DNA of 64,000 bases from Planktothrix paucivesiculata PCC 9631 (GCF_900009265.2 NZ_LR734998.1:16241-80240), one strand, 5' to 3'. Positions 44,464 to 53,559 are shown, counted from the stretch's first letter. The notes: generated from the sequence alone by a model not told the origin. Made by a program: numbers and translations.

Positions 44464-47274
44464 TTAACATTGAGGAGGTAACACACCTGTAGGCTGTGGT
44501 GTACCGTTGGGAGGATTAGTCACTAATTCGATAACCCCATCAGCCCGAACTATCCATCCTTGAGCCTCCTGAATATTTCGCCGTAGAGACGTGCCAATAG
44601 CCTTCGGCATGGCTGCGCCCGGGCGCGTCTCTACAGGAGATATTCTGGTGACAGGGGATGTTGTCGTGGGTTCAACTAAATTAATCCAATTGATGACCGT
44701 GGGTTCAGAACTTAAAGCATCATTGGGACTCGCAGGTAAACCCCCCCGTCCAGTAATCACAAATTGATTTTGTTCATTTCCCGAACACCGAGTTGTAATT
44801 AAGGTGGTGGGGTCAACCAAATTACTCGGTAACGACCCTATCCCGGCACTGGGGTCAACTTCTGGACTACTAATTTCCACCGCCCCGCTAAATTCCGCCC
44901 CTAACTCACTGGTGGCGGTAATATCACTGTTAGGAGTCTGAAATTCTCGAAACTGGGTTCCAAACACTCCTTGAGCATTAATTCTCACCTGTCCCCCTTT
45001 CCCTGCCTGAGCATTAGCGGTAATATCACTATTTTCCAAAGCCACTAAATTAGACGTTCCCAGGGTAATATTTCCCCCATCGGCGTTACTGGCATTAGTG
45101 GTAATTTGGCTATCCCGTCGCAGTTCCACCAGGCGCGCCTGTAACCGAATATTTCCCCCGGTTCCGGCTACCGTGGCGGCGCTAATGGTTCCGTCATTAT
45201 CCAATAAAACCCTATCCGCCTGAATTTCCAAGTTACCCGCGGCCCCTTCATTGGTTCCCCGCACCCCAATTTCCGCCCCATTTCGCACCGTTAACCGTCC
45301 GGTATTAATCCGCAAATCCCCCGCACTACCCGCGCCACTGGTATTCGACTCAATAGAACTAGGAACAATACCATCGCCAATAGTTCCAAAGGAAACAGCT
45401 TCCACCGATTCATCAATATTGGTGGCAAAGCCCACCACATCAATGGAGTCCGAGGCATTTAAGGTTAAATTTCCGGCCGCCCCTTCCCCGCCAGTGGCCG
45501 CCGAAATTTGGGCTCCGTCGCGCACAACTAACCGTTGAGTATTCACGGTTAAATCCCCGGCGGGTGCGGTGCCTTTTTGTCCCTGGACGGTTAAGAGGGA
45601 AGATGAGGTGAGTAACCCACTCAAAAACCGCCCATCCTGGGACACGCCCCGCAGTTGTACCGATTCCGCATTCACAGTTAAATTGCCCCCTTTCCCCGCC
45701 CCCGCAGCCGAAGCAGATACCTGCGCCCCTTCGGCAACGGTCAGTTCCCGGCTGTTAATCGTGATATCCCCCGCGCCTCCAGTACCCAGGGTGGCGGTAA
45801 ACAATCCCCCCGGGGAAGCGACGCCCGATTTCACCCCCCGCAGTTCCACGGTATCGGCATTCACCGTAATATTTCCCCCCTGACCTTCCCCGGAACGCCC
45901 GGGACTGGTGATGATATATCCATCTTGCAGGACGCGCAATTGGGGGGTAAAAATATTGATATCTCCCGAATCGCCAGGGCTAATAGTTCCGGTGACTACA
46001 ATGGAACCGTTAGTAATATCAACGGATTTTGAGGCCAATAGGTTAATATTTCCCCCTGACCCCACCCCCACGGTCGGGGTTAAAATCGTCGCCCCGTTCA
46101 TAATCTGGATTTGTTGAGTTTCTAGGGTGACATTTCCCGAAGCTCCTTCACCCACACTGACGCTAAAAATACCGTCATAAAGATTAGTGGGACTAAACTG
46201 TTCGGATAATAATTGTTCGATGAAAGATAGGGGTTGAGTTCCGACTAAATCAATCGAATTTTTGGCTTTAATATTAATATTTCCGGCGTTTCCTGTGCCA
46301 ATGGTGGAGGAGGAGATAAAAGCACGATTATCTAATTGAAATTGTTCGGCTTGAATTTGGATTCCAGCCCCATTTAGGGCATCTAAAGTATTAGAAATAA
46401 TCCGAGAACTATCGGTGAGGGAAACCATGCCTCCTTGAATGGTAATTAATCCCCCTCCGGCTCCACTGGTATCAATTTGACTTTGATTTAATAATTTAAT
46501 TGAGCCGAATTGAAGGGTAGGGGCGTTGAATTGTTCGGGTTGGGGTTGTAAAGACCAAGTGCCATTTTTTAGGGCTGCTAATTCAATTCTACCATTAAAA
46601 GCGGTCAGATAACCTTGATTTAAAATCACATCTCCGCCGATTAAACTAATATTTTGACCGGGTTGGACTTGTAATCCTGTTTTTGCACTATTCCCATCAA
46701 CTCCTATACCTAAAGATTGGGATTGATTTGTAATAGCACCGGGTTGATTTCCTAGTTGTAACCCGATAGGAACATTAACGGTTAATAGGGGCGGTGCTTG
46801 GGGATTGCTGGCACTAAATTCACCACCCTGCTCAAAAATAATACTATTAGCGGTACTAGCAGTAAAAGACCCTCCAATATTTAGTTGAGCATTGGGGCCA
46901 AATAATATTCCATTGGGATTAATTAAGAATATATTGGCTGTACCATTGGCTTGAATTAAACCTTGAATATTGGAAATATTATTGCCTGTAACCCGACTCA
47001 TAATATTTTTAATCTCAATAGAATTATTGAAAAAGGCAGCCACACCTTCGGGAACTGAAAACTCTTTAAAACTATGGAATAAGTTAATCCCATTTTGGGT
47101 TCCACCTTCTATTTTAATGATACTACCATCGGGGGTAATAATAGTATTTTGAGGTAGGGTTTGGTCGGGTATAATTTGAGCGATCACTTTTGATAAATTC
47201 CAACTATTAATTAAGGGAAAAACCAATAAAATCAATGTTGTTTTCAAAAGAGATTTATTGTTTAAATTTTTCAT
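44464..47274 (-). CDS. Filamentous-haemagglutinin-type exoprotein (TPS/TpsA)
   Basis: This is a 936-residue secreted beta-helix protein exported by two-partner secretion. A signal peptide (about 1-33, ending near KVIAQ) precedes the TPS domain (about 40-170), whose markers are FHSFKEFSVPEG, the NPNGILFGPNAQLNIGGSF box and NSIIFEQGGEF. The rest is a right-handed beta helix of imperfect repeats such as GNLTVNAESVQLRGV and GDLTVNTQRLVVRDGAQIS. The end has an RCSGN motif and a final Cys, common in cyanobacterial members. The central repeat region is richer in G+C than neighbours. No TpsB transporter gene is nearby. A palindromic repeat (44583-44634) is inserted in frame near the C-terminus. The role is likely in adhesion or the cell surface. 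Confidence 0.92.
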   Translation of the reverse strand: MKNLNNKSLLKTTLILLVFPLINSWNLSKVIAQIIPDQTLPQNTIITPDGSIIKIEGGTQNGINLFHSFKEFSVPEGVAAFFNNSIEIKNIMSRVTGNNISNIQGLIQANGTANIFLINPNGILFGPNAQLNIGGSFTASTANSIIFEQGGEFSASNPQAPPLLTVNVPIGLQLGNQPGAITNQSQSLGIGVDGNSAKTGLQVQPGQNISLIGGDVILNQGYLTAFNGRIELAALKNGTWSLQPQPEQFNAPTLQFGSIKLLNQSQIDTSGAGGGLITIQGGMVSLTDSSRIISNTLDALNGAGIQIQAEQFQLDNRAFISSSTIGTGNAGNINIKAKNSIDLVGTQPLSFIEQLLSEQFSPTNLYDGIFSVSVGEGASGNVTLETQQIQIMNGATILTPTVGVGSGGNINLLASKSVDITNGSIVVTGTISPGDSGDINIFTPQLRVLQDGYIITSPGRSGEGQGGNITVNADTVELRGVKSGVASPGGLFTATLGTGGAGDITINSRELTVAEGAQVSASAAGAGKGGNLTVNAESVQLRGVSQDGRFLSGLLTSSSLLTVQGQKGTAPAGDLTVNTQRLVVRDGAQISAATGGEGAAGNLTLNASDSIDVVGFATNIDESVEAVSFGTIGDGIVPSSIESNTSGAGSAGDLRINTGRLTVRNGAEIGVRGTNEGAAGNLEIQADRVLLDNDGTISAATVAGTGGNIRLQARLVELRRDSQITTNASNADGGNITLGTSNLVALENSDITANAQAGKGGQVRINAQGVFGTQFREFQTPNSDITATSELGAEFSGAVEISSPEVDPSAGIGSLPSNLVDPTTLITTRCSGNEQNQFVITGRGGLPASPNDALSSEPTVINWINLVEPTTTSPVTRISPVETRPGAAMPKAIGTSLRRNIQEAQGWIVRADGVIELVTNPPNGTPQPTGVLPPQC
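44583..44634. repeat. GTAGAGACG palindromic repeat inside a coding region
   Basis: GTAGAGACG (44583-44591) pairs with CGTCTCTAC (44626-44634) around a 34-base centre that itself contains near-palindromic GCCTTCGGC-like parts. Repeats with these GTAGAGACG arms are frequent in cyanobacterial spacers. Here it encodes about 17 residues (RPGAAMPKAIGTSLRR) of the TPS exoprotein without breaking the frame. Confidence 0.82.
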
Positions 47275-47390
47275 ATCTAATTCCTCAAATTAAGGGTTGA
47301 AAAACGGAAAATATAGCAAATCAATTTCCCTGATTTAATATAGAAACTTGTTTTTTGTACAGATTATTTTGCATCGGCATTTCCTGAGTA

Positions 47391-48573
47391 AGTAGGTGGT
47401 CATAAATAAAGTCAATAATAGAAAAAGATTGTTTAGGATAATTCTTGAGAGTTACTCAGGGAATTAAATCGCAAGCGATCGCAGGTACAATCATTTCTTT
47501 CGTTTCTATCTTCAATGGCTTGAATCACAGCTTGGCTCAAATCATATTCATCTTCAAACATTCTTCCCGCCAGTTCATGAGTTTTTAATTGATGCCATTC
47601 TGGTTCGATTTCATTCAATTCAGGGCTATAAGCAGACAGGAAGAAAAATTCTAATTTTTTGTCTTGCCACTCCCTTTCTTTTTCTTGTATTTTTTGACTT
47701 TTATGGACACTGTAGTTATCTTGAATCAGTACGGTAATTTGTCGAGTATTTTGAAAATGCTTTTCAGCTTTTTCCGCTTGCCAATCTATAAATTTTATGT
47801 AATTCTCACTTGTAATTCCTGACAAACTTAAACCGTACTCAAAACTTTTTCCTTTTTCTAATACTCCAATTACATTCAATCTTTTTCCTCGCTTTTTCGT
47901 CTGGTTTATTTGTTTCTGCTTCCCCTTTTTTACATAGGTGTAACTCACAGGACTCCATAAACAAAAACCTGCCTCATCTAAATATTTTAATCTGACCAAA
48001 CCCTCTTCTTCATAACGCTTTAACGTCTCCAAATCTCTTTTCTTGCTCGCTGTTTTTTCGGGATTCTGTTTTTTCTTTAAACTGGCTTTTGTTCTTTTCC
48101 AGCGCCAGTCTTTTTTTTTTAAGATTTTTCTAATTCTTTCTGCGCTTAGTGCGATCGCTCTCTCTCGCAGAAGTTTTTCCGACAGTTGACGGCTATTATA
48201 AGTTCTTTCATCTGACTCTATACAAGTTTCTAAATATTCTATATCTTCTTCTTTCCACCTCCGTTTTCTTCCCGAACGAGGAGCATCAAATAATCCTTCT
48301 TTTTCTTGATTTATCCATCGAGTTATTGTTTTTCTTACCATGGCTTCTGAACACCTTAAAGTCTGGGCTATTTTTGAGACCATCCATCCTCCATCACTAA
48401 ACATTAATATATCTATTCTCTGCCTTGTTCTTTTCGGAACTTTCTCTTGCTGATACAGAGTTAGTAGCTCTTGTTTTTCTTCTTCTGTTAGTTGAATTCT
48501 TAACCTCAGTGGCATGACTATTCCTCTGATATTTCTTCATTTCTTATTTTAACTCTATTTATGACCACCTACT
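47391..48573 (-). mobile_element. IS630-type element, intact, 1183 bp
   Basis: Terminal inverted repeats AGTAGGTGGTCATAAATA lie at both ends, flanked by TA at 47389-47390 and 48574-48575. It carries one complete transposase gene. It is inserted between the TPS exoprotein start and the 3' end of the kinase at 48569, whose stop codon it provides. It is the reference for the deleted copy at 3641-4588 and fragments at 5494 and 53445. Confidence 0.95.
47433..48515 (-). CDS. IS630-family transposase, complete
   Basis: This is a 360-residue transposase. N-terminal helix-turn-helix domains for end recognition occupy about 1-150 (KIAQTLRCSEAMVRKTITRW is the clearest). The DDE_3 catalytic domain shows the first Asp in [14 protein letters not shown], the second in [14 protein letters not shown] and Glu in [16 protein letters not shown], in the IS630/Tc1 D-D-E arrangement. 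The frame is complete from ATG 48515 to 47433. This is the only copy in the window likely to be active. It could act in trans on the deleted copy at 3641, which keeps both ends. Confidence 0.93.
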   Translation of the reverse strand: MPLRLRIQLTEEEKQELLTLYQQEKVPKRTRQRIDILMFSDGGWMVSKIAQTLRCSEAMVRKTITRWINQEKEGLFDAPRSGRKRRWKEEDIEYLETCIESDERTYNSRQLSEKLLRERAIALSAERIRKILKKKDWRWKRTKASLKKKQNPEKTASKKRDLETLKRYEEEGLVRLKYLDEAGFCLWSPVSYTYVKKGKQKQINQTKKRGKRLNVIGVLEKGKSFEYGLSLSGITSENYIKFIDWQAEKAEKHFQNTRQITVLIQDNYSVHKSQKIQEKEREWQDKKLEFFFLSAYSPELNEIEPEWHQLKTHELAGRMFEDEYDLSQAVIQAIEDRNERNDCTCDRLRFNSLSNSQELS

Positions 48574-49987
48574 TAATGGGAATTTCAATAATAAATTCTG
48601 TTCCCTGTCCCGGGGTAGAAATACATTGTAAACTACCTTGATGTTTTTCCACCACTATATTTTTGCAGATAGATAAACCAATCCCAGTGCCTTTCCCTAC
48701 GGGTTTAGTCGTCAAGAAAGGTTCAAATAAATTATTTAAAATTTCCTCAGCCATACCCCCAGCATTATCACTAATTTTAATCGTGACATTATGATCATTG
48801 ATAATATCAGTTTTAATCACAATCTGACCCGGATTAACCTGCAATTGTTCCATATTTTTTTGTTGATTGTTTTCTTCAATGGCATCAATCGCATTCGCTA
48901 AAATATTCATAAAAACTTGATTCATTTCTCCTCCATAACATTCAACCAAAGGTAAAGAAGAACTATATTCTTTGACTACATGAATTGCGGGATGATCCTG
49001 TTTTCGTTTTAACCGATTTTGTAAAATCATTAAGGTGCTATCAATGCCTTCATGAAGATTAGTTGCTCTCATTTTAGAACCATCCTGACGGGCAAAACTG
49101 CGTAAACTCAGAACAATTTCTCGAATTCGTTCTGCACCCACCTGCATCGATTCTAACATCTTAGGCAAATCTTCTAAAATAAAGTTTAATTCTACTGCTT
49201 CAACTTGCTGTTTAATCACCGGATGGGGATTAGAATAATACCGTTGATAAAGTTCAAAAATATTTAAAAGATTGTCGGTATATTCTTGAACATAAGCTAA
49301 ATTTCCATAAATAAAATTAACCGGATTATTGATTTCATGGGCAATTCCCGCTAACATCTGCCCTAGGATTGACATTTTTTCATTATTCACTAACTGGGTC
49401 TGAATAATCTTAATTTGGTTTAAACAGTGTTCTAAAGCAATTTTATTATTTTCTGATTCTGCCATGGATATTTTTAATGCTTGAGCGGAGGATTCGACCG
49501 CCATCTCTAATTGATGATTGATTTTTTCAATTTGCAACTTTTCCTGTATTTCTATTTCTAACTGCTCTTGCAATAAATGATAGCTTTGTCTAATTTCTTT
49601 TCGAGCTTCTGCCATCCTCAAATAGTTACTAACTTTAAGTAAAAATTCCTCGGTTTCTAAGCAAGTAAAAAGATAATCCATCACCCCTAAGCTCAACCAT
49701 GTTTTAATAGTTTCTTGTTCCTGGGAGTTCGTAATTAAAATAATCGGAATATTTAGACCCGAACTCTGCAATTGTTGACAAAACAAAAATTCATTCTCAC
49801 CGGGCATGGAAACCGCTATAAAAATCAAATCAGCTAAAGAGGATTCCTCCATAGAAACCGCAGATTTATCAAGGTTTACCGACAATAAATTGACCTGTTT
49901 TTGACTCAATAAATCTAATAATATATGTAGGTCAATTGAACGATTATCAATAATTAATATGGTAGTTAATGCGGACTCACTCATCAT
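48569..49987 (-). CDS. Histidine kinase with non-phosphorylatable pseudo-receiver
   Basis: This is a 472-residue soluble kinase. The N-terminal receiver-like domain (about 8-125) has Ala where the phosphoacceptor Asp should be (LADLIFIAVSMPGENE) and Thr in place of the conserved Lys (DYLFTCLE), so it cannot be a normal phosphate acceptor. A coiled coil (about 130-215) leads to HisKA with MLAGIAHEINNPVNFIYGN and an ATPase domain with ISDNAGGMAEEI, FEPFLTTKPVGKGTGIGLSI. The last codons, Lys and stop, come from the IS630-type end at 48569-48573; kinases of this group end at about the same place, so little is lost. The core resembles those at 42740 and 55827. Confidence 0.92.
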   Translation of the reverse strand: MMSESALTTILIIDNRSIDLHILLDLLSQKQVNLLSVNLDKSAVSMEESSLADLIFIAVSMPGENEFLFCQQLQSSGLNIPIILITNSQEQETIKTWLSLGVMDYLFTCLETEEFLLKVSNYLRMAEARKEIRQSYHLLQEQLEIEIQEKLQIEKINHQLEMAVESSAQALKISMAESENNKIALEHCLNQIKIIQTQLVNNEKMSILGQMLAGIAHEINNPVNFIYGNLAYVQEYTDNLLNIFELYQRYYSNPHPVIKQQVEAVELNFILEDLPKMLESMQVGAERIREIVLSLRSFARQDGSKMRATNLHEGIDSTLMILQNRLKRKQDHPAIHVVKEYSSSLPLVECYGGEMNQVFMNILANAIDAIEENNQQKNMEQLQVNPGQIVIKTDIINDHNVTIKISDNAGGMAEEILNNLFEPFLTTKPVGKGTGIGLSICKNIVVEKHQGSLQCISTPGQGTEFIIEIPIK

Positions 49988-50259
49988 TTCTTATTCCTCA
50001 ATAAATAGTCAAAATTTACAATTGATTGCCTTTGATAAATTGTTTGAATAGGGGATTGGACAACTAACCTGTACAAAAAAGATATAACTTATTATTTGCC
50101 TTAACTGCCTTGCCCTAATATTCTCTCAAGAGTACCCCAGATACCTAAATCATACAATATTGTTAGGAAATGACAGGAAATTGAGGAATAAGGTTTCGAG
50201 GGTGGCGGAATGTTAACATACGACAAACCCCCTAATACCGACTTTACCCCCTTGATTCC

Positions 50260-51120
50260 ATGAGCTTTCAATGTCCAGTCTGTGACTCTGACTATCAAAA
50301 ACCGATTCCGCAAACTTGTTTAGTCTGTGGATGGGATTTACAATTCCATATATCAATACCAGAAGGTTTAAAACAGAATCAAAATCATTTAGATTGGGCA
50401 AAACAAACTTGGAAATACCGCCAAATTGTCGATATTGACCAACATAAAACTCCTTCTAAATCAAAAAAAAGATTAACTATTGCCGATCTTTTACCTCGGT
50501 TAGAATCCCTGGAAAATCAACTCCAACAAGCTACTCGGGAAAGACAAAACCTACAAAATTTGTTAGACTGGATATTACATTATTTAGAAAGTATTAACCC
50601 GGAATTATTAGTTAATATAACTCCCCCATCCGATCAAAATTTTCCTCAATCAGAAATTGGCATAGACTACAGTTCCCTGATTGAATTATTAGCCCATGGA
50701 GATTGGAAAACCGCCGATGAATATACCTGGAAATTAATGTTATATATTGCCGAAAGAGAAGCCGAAAAATGGTTAAGACCCGAAGATATTGAACGGTTTC
50801 CCTGTACGGATTTAAACACTCTAAATTGGCTCTGGGAATATTATAGTCAGGGATTATTTAGTTTAACCCGTCAATGGGAAATTTTCTATAATTTAGAAGG
50901 AGATTATCCAAAATTTTGTGACCAAGTTGGTTGGTGTCGGGGAGAAAGTTGGCTTTATTATGAAGAATTAAATTTTACCCTGAATGCACCTTTAGGACAT
51001 TTACCTATTATTGCTTGGCGAAAACGAGCCTGTTATGGTGTAGGTAATACAACACCAAACGAAAATTTATCCTTAATTTTTTCGCGCCTTTCCACCTGTA
51101 GTAAGCCCTTCAGGGCTTAA
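50260..51120 (+). CDS. Zinc-ribbon, coiled-coil and GUN4 domain protein
   Basis: This 286-residue protein has three parts. An N-terminal zinc ribbon has CPVC (near residue 5) and CLVCGWDL (near 20). A basic linker and short coiled coil follow (about 65-105), then a GUN4 domain (about 125-260). GUN4 marks are YSSLIELLAHGDWKTADEYT, RFPCTDLNTLNWLWEYYSQG, VGWCRGESWLYYEELNFTL and NAPLGHLPIIAWR. GUN4 itself binds porphyrins and activates Mg-chelatase. Many cyanobacterial GUN4-domain proteins are not the chelatase cofactor, and the zinc ribbon suggests a different, regulatory role. The last residues (CSKPFRA) and stop come from the inverted repeat at 51098. Confidence 0.88.
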   Translation: MSFQCPVCDSDYQKPIPQTCLVCGWDLQFHISIPEGLKQNQNHLDWAKQTWKYRQIVDIDQHKTPSKSKKRLTIADLLPRLESLENQLQQATRERQNLQNLLDWILHYLESINPELLVNITPPSDQNFPQSEIGIDYSSLIELLAHGDWKTADEYTWKLMLYIAEREAEKWLRPEDIERFPCTDLNTLNWLWEYYSQGLFSLTRQWEIFYNLEGDYPKFCDQVGWCRGESWLYYEELNFTLNAPLGHLPIIAWRKRACYGVGNTTPNENLSLIFSRLSTCSKPFRA

Positions 51121-51168
51121 TCCCCCAAAACTTAAAAATATACAAGAAAGCCCTAAAGGGCTTACTAC
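51098..51168. repeat. Inverted repeat between convergent genes, supplies both stop codons
   Basis: GTAGTAAGCCCTTCAGGGCT (51098) and its complement ending at 51168 form 21-base arms with one mismatch around a 29-base centre. Each arm also folds on itself (AAGCCCTTCAGGGCTT). It probably acts as a bidirectional terminator. The GUN4-type gene ends in the left arm and the methyltransferase gene in the right arm. Confidence 0.88.
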
Positions 51169-52238
51169 GGTTTTTTTAGGATTAAGATATCTTGGTAGTT
51201 GGTAGCTAGTGTTCGTCCACACCATAACCCATAATATTTGGCGGAAACTGTAAAACCCAATGCTTGAATCCACTTCATAACTAAGGCTTCTCGATGACCC
51301 ATATCACTTTCGGGAATTTCTAAATTAGAGAAAAATGAGTCTTCAAATTCATGGATTAAATTTTGAGAACTTTTTCCTGCTTTAATCAGGGCTTCTGATT
51401 CTTCATTTAATAAAAAGAATGTACATAAACACCGTCCTCCGGGTTTAAGCACTCGATAAACTTCTTTAAGATAATTCTGAACTGCATTCGCATATAAGTG
51501 GGTAAATACGGAAGTTAGGAAAACAAAATCAAATTGTTCATCTGCATAGGGGAAATCATAGTTTTCTACTTTAATTGTTCCTTCTGTATTATAGCGTTTA
51601 CTATAAATATTTGCCCATTTAAAGTTAAAATTAGGTCGATGTTCATGAATCATAGATTGATTCCAGTTAATCCATTTTTCAACAATATCAAACCCTTCAT
51701 AACGAGCGCTATCATCTAAATAATAGGCGAGGGAATAGGCCATGCGACCCACGCCACATCCGGCATCTAAAATAGATTCGTGGGGTTTTAGTTGCGCTTT
51801 ATTCACAAAATGACCAAGAAAATCACAGGCGACAAATTTAAAACTTCCTCCGACTCCTACTCGGTCTTCTTTCTCTGGAACCGGAAGACTAGATTCTAAT
51901 AAATTAAATAAAACTTCTCCTGCTTCTCCGTTGACTAAAGGAATTAATTGTACTAAAGTATTAAATTGATTCGGTGCAACCACCTCTACAGGAATATAAA
52001 TTAAAAATCGAGCTTGGTCAGCTTTAGGTAAGGTGGGAAATAGTTTATAAACATCGGGACTAGGCAGGTTTTTTTCAATTTTGAATTGAGTGATTTCTTG
52101 CCCCCCAATGATTAACTTAAACCCTTCTATGGGTTCACCTTGCAGTGAAGTTATCCATCCTTTTAAGCGGACATGATCGGTTTCTAGGGTGACATCTCCT
52201 AAACAACCTAGGGTTTTGAGGGGGGGATTAGATTCCAT
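51165..52238 (-). CDS. SAM-dependent methyltransferase (class I) with N-terminal extension
   Basis: This is a 357-residue protein. The first 120 residues form a separate domain (VRLKGWITSLQGEPIEGFKL) that I do not recognise. The rest is a class I methyltransferase: motif I ESILDAGCGVGRMAYSLAYY, the acidic residue in YEGFDIVEKWINWN, then DFVFLTSVFTHLYANAV and VYRVLKPGGRCLCTFFLL. The layout resembles methyltransferases of surface-polysaccharide or secondary-metabolite clusters, but no such cluster is adjacent. The stop codon is in the inverted repeat at 51098-51168. The start is ATG 52238. Confidence 0.88.
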   Translation of the reverse strand: MESNPPLKTLGCLGDVTLETDHVRLKGWITSLQGEPIEGFKLIIGGQEITQFKIEKNLPSPDVYKLFPTLPKADQARFLIYIPVEVVAPNQFNTLVQLIPLVNGEAGEVLFNLLESSLPVPEKEDRVGVGGSFKFVACDFLGHFVNKAQLKPHESILDAGCGVGRMAYSLAYYLDDSARYEGFDIVEKWINWNQSMIHEHRPNFNFKWANIYSKRYNTEGTIKVENYDFPYADEQFDFVFLTSVFTHLYANAVQNYLKEVYRVLKPGGRCLCTFFLLNEESEALIKAGKSSQNLIHEFEDSFFSNLEIPESDMGHREALVMKWIQALGFTVSAKYYGLWCGRTLATNYQDILILKKP

Positions 52239-52636
52239 AAGGTAATTTTTGCTAACTTTAATTAGATAGGGAATTATTATCTTATTTTTGTTAACTTGTC
52301 AAGGGTAATAATATTAATAAATATAAATAAAATGTAGACTGTAGGTTGAAAAACAAACAGATTGATCATGTATTTTTAGCTTTAAGTTTATACTAATGCT
52401 TACTGATCACCGATCTCTTAATCAAAACAATTTTAAAAGATAACATCTTAAATTATTTTTTACAATAAATGATAATTTTTATGATTTCTTAACAATTGAT
52501 CAAGGAATTATTAATTTTTACTGAATTTGCCACATATCACACCAAAATTAAACAATTTTATGGTAGGTTTCAACTGAAACTTATCAGGGTTAAACCTGAT
52601 AGTTCAACTCCAGATATATTTTCAAGAGGTTTAATC
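52239..52636. other. 398-bp AT-rich divergent intergenic region
   Basis: This separates the methyltransferase from aqpZ and should hold both promoters. An open frame runs in from 52496 in phase with aqpZ, but its first 47 codons have no aquaporin similarity, so I treat it as leader. No clear repeat or operator was found. Confidence 0.5.
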
Positions 52637-53386
52637 ATGCCGCTAACTAAGAGATGTATTGCCGAATTCTTTGGAACATTTTGGCTAGTGTTTGGTGGAT
52701 GTGGATCGGCTGTTTTTGCTGCGGCATTTCCAGATGGAACGACTAATGCCCTGGGGATTGGATTTGCTGGGGTGTCATTAGCGTTTGGTTTAACCGTTTT
52801 AACCATGGCCTATGGCATAGGTCATATTTCCGGTTGCCATCTCAATCCGGCCGTTTCCTTTGGATTATGGGCGGGTAAACGCTTCTCAGGAGGCAAAGAT
52901 TTAGCCATGTATATTGGCTCTCAAGTGGTTGGAGCGATTGTCGCATCCTTAGTGATTTATTTAATTGTCACGGGGAAAGCTGGATTTGATCCCGTTGCCT
53001 TTAGAAGTGGTTCCAACCCCTTTGCTACCAATGGATATGGAGAACATTCTCCCGGCGGTTATAATCTCGTTTCTGCTCTGATCGGTGAATTTGTCTTGAC
53101 CTTCATGTTCTTAATGGTGATTATGGGATCAACCGATCGCCGCGCCCCTCAAGGCTTTGCCCCCATTGCCATTGGTTTAGGATTAACCTTGATTCACTTA
53201 ATCGGAATTCCCGTTACCAATGTATCTGTAAATCCGGCCCGTAGCACTGGCCCCGCATTATTTGTGGGTGGTTGGGCTATCCAACAATTATGGTTATTCT
53301 GGGTCGCTCCGATTTTGGGAGGAATTGCCGCCGGGTTCACCTATAACAATTTATTTGGTGAATCTCCATCTGATCCCAATTCTTAA
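52637..53386 (+). CDS. aqpZ: AqpZ, aquaporin Z water channel
   Basis: This 249-residue tetrameric water channel of the plasma membrane has six helices and two half-helices. Both NPA boxes are present, in [11 protein letters not shown] and [14 protein letters not shown], with the arginine of the selectivity filter in the second. The start [20 protein letters not shown] is typical of AqpZ, so I chose ATG 52637 with AAGAGG about eight bases upstream; an in-frame upstream start would add 47 unrelated residues. AqpZ in cyanobacteria helps osmotic water flow. It stands alone and is convergent with prfC. Confidence 0.96.
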   Translation: MPLTKRCIAEFFGTFWLVFGGCGSAVFAAAFPDGTTNALGIGFAGVSLAFGLTVLTMAYGIGHISGCHLNPAVSFGLWAGKRFSGGKDLAMYIGSQVVGAIVASLVIYLIVTGKAGFDPVAFRSGSNPFATNGYGEHSPGGYNLVSALIGEFVLTFMFLMVIMGSTDRRAPQGFAPIAIGLGLTLIHLIGIPVTNVSVNPARSTGPALFVGGWAIQQLWLFWVAPILGGIAAGFTYNNLFGESPSDPNS

Positions 53387-53444
53387 TCTAAAACAGTTTT
53401 AAATTAATCCTCGTTTTGTGTTTTGTTTAAAACCTTTCCCTGTA

Positions 53445-53456
53445 AGTAGGTGGTCA
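53445..53456. mobile_element. Solo IS630-type terminal repeat
   Basis: TA followed by AGTAGGTGGTCA matches the first 12 bases of the IS630-type terminal repeat, then departs from it. No second end is nearby. It is either the scar of a decayed copy or chance; a 14-base match including TA favours a scar. Confidence 0.5.
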
Positions 53457-53464
53457 AAAAGCTC

Positions 53465-53511
53465 GTTGTTGCGCTTGGGCACGCCGTGTCAGTGCGCTTA
53501 AGCGCAACAAC
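53465..53511. terminator. Hairpin between convergent aqpZ and prfC
   Basis: GTTGTTGCGCTT (53465-53476) pairs perfectly with AAGCGCAACAAC (53500-53511). It lies between the two stop codons and shares its sequence with the palindrome at 26157-26176. A bidirectional terminator is likely from its position. Confidence 0.65.
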
Positions 53512-53559
53512 AAGTTTAATTGTATATGCGTTGTTTATTCAGGGATCAAGATTCAAGCC

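Noticed and set aside
45251-46117. Long plus-strand frames opposite the TPS exoprotein
   Set aside because: They are antisense to the repeat-rich beta-helix region, and their Pro/Ser-rich products mirror its codon bias. Not genes.
50101-50401. Two minus-strand frames opposite the start of the GUN4-type gene
   Set aside because: They overlap the zinc-ribbon coding sequence and show no family features. They are shadow frames.
52496-52636. 47-residue N-terminal extension of AqpZ
   Set aside because: It has no aquaporin similarity and no ribosome site. The canonical start [13 protein letters not shown] has AAGAGG upstream.
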